Program-made: the position numbers and the translations under genes
Shown here: piece after piece, positions 1 through 4,720 of the stretch
Layout: each line of letters begins with the position of its first letter
Numbering within the stretch: the first letter of the stretch is position 1
Assembly (NCBI GenBank): GCA_003266075.1
Contig: MUZZ01000074.1
Coordinates: forward strand, 17,360 to 23,428
DNA from: Methanosphaera sp. rholeuAM74
GTDB taxonomy: Archaea > Methanobacteriota > Methanobacteria > Methanobacteriales > Methanobacteriaceae
Length of the DNA stretch: 6,069 nucleotides
Reading direction: 5' to 3'
The notes under the pieces: model-generated
What the model was told of the DNA's origin: nothing
Database searches by the model: none
The model's input: only the letters and a program-made list of their open reading frames with translations

Positions 1-980
1 AATCCTGTCAGGAACATGAATACGAATATTAAGTCTGGTACTTCGACTATCTTGTTCCAGCAGAGTGTTATCATGGATATGCTTATTGCCATGATGAAGC
101 TGTAGATTGTGAATGCTGGTCGTCTTCCAAGTTTTTCTGCTACGAAACCGAACGTTGTATATCCTGTGAAGTCTCCACATTGGATTATGATTATTCCTAT
201 GGTTGAACCAATTAGTGCTAATCCCCTTTCATTTGCTAAATATGTTGGTAGCCATGAATAGGTAAACCAGTACGCAGACATACCGAATACACATAGTACT
301 AGTGATATTAGAAATATTTTTCTATGTTCTTTGGATAATAATTGTTTGAACTCTTCGATGATGTTTTTGTTGACGTATTGGTCTTTGTTTTGTATCCATA
401 CATCAGATTCGTCGAGGTATTTTCTTATGTAAACAACCATTAGTGCTGGGACTATTGATAGTAAAAATGTCATTCTCCAACCTATTACTGGGCTTACTAT
501 TCCCCCAACTATTGATGCCAATATCACTCCTATTGGTGCCCCAGATTGCATGAAAGCTCCGAATTTAGCTCGCAGATTGTCTGGAAATGTTTCGTTTATA
601 TATATCTGACCAGTTGCCCATTCTCCACCTACACCGAATCCTGTGATGAATCTGAATATTATTAGTGAATAAAATGACCATGAGAAAGCACTTAATAATG
701 TACCTATTGAATAAACTATGATTGTCCATTCCAGTACTTTTTTACGGCCGTATCTATCTCCTAATGCTCCAAAAATTATTCCACCCAATCCTGTGGCAAA
801 TAACGATATTCCCAGGCACAATGAAAGCATTTCTGCTGAGAAATGTAGACTGGATTGAAGTTGAGATACTAAGAATGTGAATAGAACCAAGTCATAGAAA
901 TCAAAGACCCATCCAGCCCAACTTAGAGCAAAGACTCTTAAATGGTATTTGTTTAATTTACTTTCTTCATTTAGTAACAT
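1..980 (-). CDS. MFS permease, metabolite:H+ symporter-like, partial (C-terminus beyond window)
   Basis: This is the N-terminal 326 residues of a major facilitator superfamily transporter of the inner membrane, read from ATG at 980 down to the window edge; about 90-120 residues should be missing. Visible marks are a first helix with two acidic residues (WVFDFYD, Asp27 and Asp30), the loop 2-3 MFS motif GALGDRYGRKK (71-81), RFITGFGVGGEW (110-121) in helix 4, and a second copy of the loop motif, AEKLGRRP (281-288), in the C-terminal half. A hydrophilic central loop (about 187-220) separates the two halves. The acidic first helix and GGEW resemble aromatic-acid, sialate and related metabolite:H+ symporters, but the substrate cannot be read from this. 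The gene is divergent from the phosphatase operon. No strong ribosome binding site precedes the ATG, and there is no internal Met near the N-terminus that would be a better start. The superfamily call is secure; the subfamily is an inference. Confidence 0.88.
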   Translation of the reverse strand, partial: MLLNEESKLNKYHLRVFALSWAGWVFDFYDLVLFTFLVSQLQSSLHFSAEMLSLCLGISLFATGLGGIIFGALGDRYGRKKVLEWTIIVYSIGTLLSAFSWSFYSLIIFRFITGFGVGGEWATGQIYINETFPDNLRAKFGAFMQSGAPIGVILASIVGGIVSPVIGWRMTFLLSIVPALMVVYIRKYLDESDVWIQNKDQYVNKNIIEEFKQLLSKEHRKIFLISLVLCVFGMSAYWFTYSWLPTYLANERGLALIGSTIGIIIIQCGDFTGYTTFGFVAEKLGRRPAFTIYSFIMAISISMITLCWNKIVEVPDLIFVFMFLTG

Positions 981-994
981 GATTATCTAACAAC

Positions 995-1033
995 CTATAT
1001 ATACAATTATTTGTTTTGTTTGATATTTAATTA
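995..1033 (-). promoter_or_regulatory. Candidate archaeal promoter(s) for the MFS gene
   Basis: Read on the minus strand, two TATA-like stretches lie upstream of the MFS start: TAATTAAATATCA (1033-1021) and GTATATATAG (1004-995). Archaeal transcription usually starts about 25 bases after the TATA box. The distal box would give a leader of roughly 20 bases; the proximal box would give an essentially leaderless transcript. Which one is used, if either, cannot be decided in such AT-rich DNA. Confidence 0.35.
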
Positions 1034-1084
1034 TTGTTTGAAAGGGTTGAAATAATACTGTAATAACCATTAAAAAGAAATAAA

Positions 1085-1103
1085 TAATAGTAAATATATA
1101 CAT
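1085..1103 (+). promoter_or_regulatory. Candidate archaeal promoter of the partner-switching/PPTase operon
   Basis: AAATATATACA at 1092-1102 is a good TATA-box candidate, with purine-rich sequence before it that could serve as the TFB recognition element. Initiation about 25 bases downstream would fall near 1120-1126, just before the ATG at 1150 with its ribosome binding site and after the alternative TTG at 1117. The next three genes have no gap large enough for another promoter, so this would drive the whole operon. Confidence 0.4.
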
Positions 1104-1138
1104 AAATAAATATTACTTGTTGAAAGAAAGCTTTGAAA

Positions 1139-1143
1139 AGAGG
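1139..1143 (+). promoter_or_regulatory. Ribosome binding site that decides the STAS gene start
   Basis: AGAGG sits six bases before the ATG at 1150. The in-frame TTG at 1117, which would add 11 residues, has no comparable purine-rich site and may lie upstream of the transcription start. This favours ATG 1150. Confidence 0.55.
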
Positions 1144-1149
1144 ATTGAA

Positions 1150-1383
1150 ATGAATATAGATAAATCATACACTGATAAAGATTTAACGGTGAAAATTGAA
1201 GGTCGTATAGATACTATAACCTCACAGGAATTAGAACAGTCTTTAAATGAAGAAATTGATAATGTTAATTCATTAGTATTGGATTTTGATGAATTAGAAT
1301 ACATTTCAAGTGCAGGTTTACGTGTCTTAATCGCTACTCAAAAGAAATTAAAAGCAAAAGGATACTCCTTTAACAATTATTAA
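1150..1383 (+). CDS. STAS-domain protein (anti-sigma factor antagonist-like, RsbV/SpoIIAA type), frameshifted near its end
   Basis: This is a small cytoplasmic STAS-domain protein, the phosphorylatable partner in a partner-switching switch. From ATG 1150 the open frame gives 77 residues. It covers the N-terminal strands (LTVKIEGRIDT, 12-22), the strand LVLDFDELEYIS and the helix-start signature ISSAGLRVL (52-60). Ser54 aligns with the serine phosphorylated in SpoIIAA. The family is normally about 100-110 residues, but here the frame ends in YSFNNY and a stop at 1381-1383. Skipping one base near 1372 continues with a textbook STAS C-terminus (TIINVND..., RMSGFDKILTIL) to a stop at 1448-1450, giving 99 residues and an ATGA overlap with the kinase gene. 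The open frame therefore lacks its last strand and helix. It could be a sequence error, a phase-variable or dead allele, or recoding. An in-frame TTG at 1117 is a less likely start. The domain call is secure; whether the product is functional is open. Confidence 0.85.
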   Translation: MNIDKSYTDKDLTVKIEGRIDTITSQELEQSLNEEIDNVNSLVLDFDELEYISSAGLRVLIATQKKLKAKGYSFNNY

Positions 1384-1450
1384 CGTCAACGATACCATAA
1401 AAGAAATTTTCAGAATGTCTGGTTTCGACAAAATTCTTACGATACTATGA
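1372..1450 (+). pseudogene. Out-of-frame C-terminal part of the STAS gene
   Basis: Reading in the +1 frame from 1373 gives 25 residues, TIINVNDTIKEI followed by FRMSGFDKILTIL, ending at TGA 1448-1450. This matches the expected fifth strand and terminal helix of STAS antagonists, which often end in a Gly-Phe-containing helix like this one. It has no start or ribosome binding site of its own, so it is the continuation of the upstream gene separated by a one-base shift. Removing one A at 1372-1373, or one T at 1369-1371, restores one 99-codon gene. Its stop overlaps the kinase ATG (1447) as ATGA, the same junction type as the next gene pair. Confidence 0.8.
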
Positions 1451-1827
1451 AATCCATAAAACTAAATCCGGAAATAACCGAGTTAACGAGATTAAATGAT
1501 TTTATTACTGAAGAATTTAATTTAAATGACTTTAAGCTTAATTTGATTGTTGAAGAAATATTCGTTAATATCGTCAATTACTCCCAATGTAGTTACATAA
1601 AAGTGGACTTTGAATTGGAAAAGGGGGGATTGACTATCACATTCAGAGATGACGGAGTTGAATTTAATCCACTAGCCGTTGATGAAGTGAAACATCCAGA
1701 CAGCATTGAGGAAGCAGAAATAGGTGGTTTAGGAATACATCTATCGAAAGAACTAGCTGACGAAATGCACTACGAATATTCTGATAACGAGAATCGTTTA
1801 ACAATAATAAAAAATGGGAAACTATGA
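1447..1827 (+). CDS. RsbW/SpoIIAB-like anti-sigma factor serine kinase (HATPase_c_2)
   Basis: This 126-residue cytoplasmic protein has the GHKL ATP-binding fold. In the families it resembles, such a protein phosphorylates the STAS partner on serine and alternatively sequesters a target. The N-box is VEEIFVNIVNYS (35-46), where Glu37 and Asn41 occupy the catalytic-base and Mg-binding positions of SpoIIAB. The G1 box is RDDGVEFNP (67-75), and the G2 box GGLGIHL (93-99) closes over ATP. The length is close to the usual 130-160 residues. It has no Shine-Dalgarno site of its own; the ATG overlaps the stop of the frame-corrected STAS gene, so translation by coupling is likely and could suffer if STAS translation really ends at 1383. 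Its own stop overlaps the phosphatase start (ATGA). The fold and motifs are clear. Kinase activity and the identity of the sequestered target are inference, since archaea have no sigma factors. Confidence 0.88.
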   Translation: MKSIKLNPEITELTRLNDFITEEFNLNDFKLNLIVEEIFVNIVNYSQCSYIKVDFELEKGGLTITFRDDGVEFNPLAVDEVKHPDSIEEAEIGGLGIHLSKELADEMHYEYSDNENRLTIIKNGKL

Positions 1828-3710
1828 ACAACAAAGCAAAGAATTTTCTTATCACATTTATTTTAATGATGATATTTGATTTAGGATACTATTTTATCGT
1901 TTCAGCACCTAATTTTGGAAGAGAACTGACTCCCCATCTGGGAATACTATTTATTGGAGGGTTGTTCTTCGGTCCATATGGTAGTCTAGGTGCAGTAATA
2001 GCTAACCTAATCTGCGACATTGTTAGAGGCTACACTATAACCAGTACAATAGCGTCAGCTTTTATAAGCTTCATAATTTCATATATGGCTTATAAATTAT
2101 GGTATACTAAAGATTCAGAAAAACATATACTAACAAGACCTAGATTAAACAGTACATACAATATGATTTATTTATTAGTTGTACTATTCGAATGTGGATT
2201 ACTATATTCAACATTGAGCGTTAATTTAATAGAAATGTTCTATCCGATAGATCTAGGATTAAATTATCATATTGGACTACAATACTTCGTGAATTTCATT
2301 AATTTTGGACTAGTGTTCAGTTTAGCACTAATACTAATCAGTGAAAAAAAGGATTTCACATATACACCACTACCATCGAAGAAAAAATATGAACGATTAA
2401 ATTTCAAGATAATATATTACTTGTTAGTCAGTTTTACTGTGATAAATATAATATTCGAAGTTTTTGGAGATAATTATAACGTTAATATAGCTTTAACCAT
2501 AATAGTAATGTTTTTATTAACATTGTACAACATTAAGCCAATCAATAAAATAACCACGATAAAATATCAGTCAATACCAGAGAAGATTATGAACTTCTTT
2601 GTTGTTATAACATTGATAGTCCTAGTAGTAGAGATAGTGGTAATATTTTCACCAATAAGAGACGTATTATCCGAGCTGTTACATTTTATAGCGACAAACC
2701 AACAATACTTAATAATGCTATTAATAATAGACTTAATTATATTATTGTTCTTCATACCCGCATTAATACTATTGAATCATATCGAAGAAAAAGTAATCGA
2801 TCCAATAAATTCATTCTCAAAGATAGAACCGTACATCACAAAGGACAAGAAAATAGAATCTGACAGTATACTAGAAATATACTCTGACTACACAACACAA
2901 GACGATGAAATAGGTATCCTTTCACGCAGTTATACCAACCTAATTAACTACAACAATGATTATATTGAAAACTTAGAGAGCCTTGAAGCAGAAAAACATA
3001 GAATAAATGCAGAATTAAATATCGCACACAACATACAACTTGCCACATTACCAAAAGAAACTTTAGATAATGACTTTATAAAAGTCAAAGGATATTGTAA
3101 AGCTGCCAAAGAGGTTGGTGGAGATTTCTATGATTTCTACAAAATAGATGATGAAAATACTATGATAACAATTGGTGATGCTTCAGGTAAAGGTGTTCCA
3201 GCAGCCATATTTAGTATGATAATACAGAACTCCATAAAACTCCTAATTAAAAACGAATTAGATCCTGCTAGAGTCTTAAATAATGTGAACAACCAGATTT
3301 GTGAAAATAATACGGAAAACATGTTCATCACATTATTCTTAGCAATATACAATAATAAAACACATAAGCTTACCTATGCCAATGCAGGTCACAACCCGCC
3401 GATTGTTAAGAATGGTGACTCATACAAGCTACGTGATATTGATTCTGAAATAGTGCTGGGAGTTTGGGATGATTATGAATACCGAAAACATGAAATAGTA
3501 TTAGAAGATGAATTGTTATTATATACTGATGGAATAACCGATGCACAAAACGTTGAACATGAATTATATGGTGAAGAAAGGTTAATAAACTACTTGAACA
3601 CACACAAATGTGATGACATAATCAATAACATCATAGATGAGATAAACACGTTCAGCAAAGATGAAGAACAGTTTGATGATATGACACTACTGGTATTGAA
3701 GGTTAAATAA
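1824..3710 (+). CDS. Membrane-anchored SpoIIE/RsbU-type PP2C serine phosphatase
   Basis: This 628-residue protein would sense a signal at the membrane and dephosphorylate the STAS partner. Residues 1-320 hold roughly nine or ten hydrophobic segments in two blocks (about 7-172 and 195-318). The first contains GLFFGPYGSLGAVIANLICDIVRG (46-69, key residues Gly-Pro at 50-51, Asn61, Asp65), which resembles small-molecule-binding S-components of ECF transporters. A HAMP-like linker follows (about 320-375, with Pro327 and DEIG at 361-364), then a short coiled coil (about 376-400) ending in the AHNIQLATLP signature (401-410). Residues about 420-628 are the PP2C domain. Its metal-binding aspartates are visible: Asp434 in GGDFYD, Asp452 in GDASGKG, Asp569 in YTDGITD, and Asp618/619 in FDDMT. 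The domain appears intact. ATG 1824 overlaps the kinase stop, and the stop overlaps the PPTase start. The phosphatase class is certain; the ligand and the identity of the membrane domain are unknown. Confidence 0.93.
   Translation: MNNKAKNFLITFILMMIFDLGYYFIVSAPNFGRELTPHLGILFIGGLFFGPYGSLGAVIANLICDIVRGYTITSTIASAFISFIISYMAYKLWYTKDSEKHILTRPRLNSTYNMIYLLVVLFECGLLYSTLSVNLIEMFYPIDLGLNYHIGLQYFVNFINFGLVFSLALILISEKKDFTYTPLPSKKKYERLNFKIIYYLLVSFTVINIIFEVFGDNYNVNIALTIIVMFLLTLYNIKPINKITTIKYQSIPEKIMNFFVVITLIVLVVEIVVIFSPIRDVLSELLHFIATNQQYLIMLLIIDLIILLFFIPALILLNHIEEKVIDPINSFSKIEPYITKDKKIESDSILEIYSDYTTQDDEIGILSRSYTNLINYNNDYIENLESLEAEKHRINAELNIAHNIQLATLPKETLDNDFIKVKGYCKAAKEVGGDFYDFYKIDDENTMITIGDASGKGVPAAIFSMIIQNSIKLLIKNELDPARVLNNVNNQICENNTENMFITLFLAIYNNKTHKLTYANAGHNPPIVKNGDSYKLRDIDSEIVLGVWDDYEYRKHEIVLEDELLLYTDGITDAQNVEHELYGEERLINYLNTHKCDDIINNIIDEINTFSKDEEQFDDMTLLVLKVK
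3698..3703 (+). promoter_or_regulatory. Ribosome binding site of the PPTase gene, inside the phosphatase coding end
   Basis: GAAGGT lies six bases before the ATG at 3710, within the last codons of the phosphatase gene. With the TAATG stop/start overlap, it supports ATG 3710 as the start and translation linked to the upstream gene. Confidence 0.5.
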
Positions 3711-4342
3711 TGATTAAGGTTGCATACTCTGATGTTTCCAGATTAAATTTGAAAAAAGCATATCCATTACTTTCTAGTATGAGAAAAGAGAAAGTTTCAC
3801 GTTTCCGGTTTGATAAGGATAAGAAACTTAGTTGTGGTGCATACATTCTTCTAAGAAGATTATTGGAAGAAGAAAACATCACAAACCCTATCTTCAAAAA
3901 AACTAAATATGAAAAACCGTACATATCCAATTACCCTGATACGTACTTTAACTTATCTCATAGTGGTAAATACGTTGTGTGTGCAGTATCAGACTCCCCT
4001 GTGGGTGTGGACATAGAATATAATGACCCGGACATTGATTTAAACATAGCTCGATACTATTTCTTCAACACAGAATACGAAAACATTATTCACTCGGATA
4101 ATCCCTCAAACGAGTTCTTCAAGTACTGGGTTTTAAAGGAAAGCTATATGAAGTACACGGGATTAGGTTTCCATTTAAACTTAAACAGCTTTGAGATTAT
4201 AATCGAAGAGAGTATCAGATTAAAGGGTGATAAGGACAATATAAAATTTAACTTGTTTGACCTCGAAGATTATAAACTAGCAGTTGCATCAACTAATACT
4301 GTGAACAGATGTATTGAATTTACTGTTGAAAGTCTCTACTAA
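3710..4342 (+). CDS. Sfp-type 4'-phosphopantetheinyl transferase
   Basis: This 210-residue cytoplasmic enzyme of the Sfp/AcpT superfamily moves the 4'-phosphopantetheine arm from coenzyme A to a serine of a carrier protein. It has the family signatures in order: KPYI (69-72), YFNLSHSGKYVVCAV (79-93) with His84, GVDIE (99-103) with metal-binding Asp101 and Glu103, and FFKYWVLKESYMKYTG (136-150) with Trp140, Lys143, Glu144 and Lys148. The length fits Sfp (about 220-230), and no catalytic residue seems missing. The ATG shares one base with the phosphatase stop (TAATG), so it is the last gene of the operon. Archaea make lipids without fatty-acid synthase, so an acyl carrier protein is not the expected substrate. 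In methanogens that carry them, non-ribosomal peptide synthetases would be the natural client. No carrier protein is encoded in the window. The enzyme class is very likely; the client protein is inference. Confidence 0.93.
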   Translation: MIKVAYSDVSRLNLKKAYPLLSSMRKEKVSRFRFDKDKKLSCGAYILLRRLLEEENITNPIFKKTKYEKPYISNYPDTYFNLSHSGKYVVCAVSDSPVGVDIEYNDPDIDLNIARYYFFNTEYENIIHSDNPSNEFFKYWVLKESYMKYTGLGFHLNLNSFEIIIEESIRLKGDKDNIKFNLFDLEDYKLAVASTNTVNRCIEFTVESLY

Positions 4343-4398
4343 ACTCATCCCCCTTTTAATATGCCGATTATAATCAGTTATTATGAATGAACAAGAAG

Positions 4399-4426
4399 AT
4401 TAATATCGAAGTTATATCGTATTAAT
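4399..4426. repeat. Imperfect inverted repeat (hairpin) in the spacer
   Basis: ATTAATA (4399-4405) pairs with TATTAAT (4420-4426), and CGA (4407-4409) pairs with TCG (4417-4419), leaving one bulged T at 4406 and a seven-base loop. That gives a ten-pair, mostly A-T stem. It could be a weak transcript-end structure or a protein site, but such repeats arise easily in DNA this AT-rich. Confidence 0.35.
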
Positions 4427-4526
4427 TACTATAAACACTTATTTTACGTTAGACTCCTTAATTAGAAAGTTCTTAGATTTTCTTAGGTGATAGTTAGCAT
4501 TAAAGATACTTTTGGAGTTATGAGTA

Positions 4527-4534
4527 TTTTTTTT
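4527..4534 (+). terminator. Oligo-T tract, candidate archaeal terminator
   Basis: A run of eight T on the plus strand lies about 185 bases after the PPTase stop. Archaeal RNA polymerase can terminate on U-rich stretches without a hairpin, so this is the strongest single termination candidate for the operon. The shorter TTTT at 4354-4357 is an earlier alternative. Confidence 0.3.
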
Positions 4535-4591
4535 GGAAAATGGGATTTAATGAATTCAATGTTTCCTGATTAACACTTATGAGTAAACATC

Positions 4592-4632
4592 ACCAAAACA
4601 TATAACTATATTAAAAGTCATATATTCTATAT
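4592..4632 (+). promoter_or_regulatory. Candidate archaeal promoter of the radical-SAM gene
   Basis: CCAAAACA followed by TATAACTATA (4593-4610) has the layout of a TFB recognition element plus TATA box. A second TATA-like stretch, CATATATTCTATATA, occupies 4619-4633 approximately. Starts about 25 bases downstream would give leaders of roughly 60-90 bases before the ATG at 4721. The leader carries a seven-T run (4684-4690) just upstream of the ribosome binding site. Confidence 0.4.
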
Positions 4633-4705
4633 AATGAAATAATGTAAGTTATTATGAATATTTTAATAATTATTATTAATTGATTTTTTTATGAACACTT
4701 TAACT

Positions 4706-4714
4706 AAAGGGGAG
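4706..4714 (+). promoter_or_regulatory. Strong ribosome binding site that decides the radical-SAM start
   Basis: AAAGGGGAG ends six bases before the ATG at 4721. An in-frame ATG at 4691 would add ten residues (MNTLTKGENY) but is preceded by TTTTTTT rather than a purine site, and it would place this strong site inside the coding region. ATG 4721 is therefore preferred. Confidence 0.7.
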
Positions 4715-4720
4715 AATTAT

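Larger units (their letters stand above)
4343..4591. other. Non-coding AT-rich spacer after the operon
   Basis: No convincing gene, tRNA or conserved RNA is seen here; open frames are only a few codons long. The visible structure is a C5T4 pyrimidine tract just after the PPTase stop (4349-4357), a ten-base palindrome GATTATAATC (4366-4375), an imperfect hairpin (4399-4426) and an eight-T run (4527-4534). The operon transcript most likely ends in this stretch. Confidence 0.5.

Noticed and set aside
1016..1041. Direct repeat TTGTTTGA at 1016-1023 and 1034-1041 as a possible operator
   Set aside because: It is only eight bases in low-complexity DNA, with no symmetry or further copies, so chance is a good explanation.
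1117..1149. TTG start that would extend the STAS protein by 11 residues
   Set aside because: It has no ribosome binding site and probably lies at or before the transcription start, while ATG 1150 has AGAGG at a good distance.
2567..3930. Minus-strand open frames of 62-75 codons opposite the phosphatase and PPTase genes
   Set aside because: They are antisense to motif-rich genuine genes and are low-complexity shadow translations.
4654..4683. Nine-codon open frame (MNILIIIIN) in the radical-SAM leader as a possible leader peptide
   Set aside because: It has no ribosome binding site, and its low-complexity isoleucine run is expected from AT-only sequence.
4691..4720. In-frame upstream ATG for the radical-SAM protein
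   Set aside because: It is preceded by a T run, and the strong AAAGGGGAG site lies downstream of it, positioned for ATG 4721.
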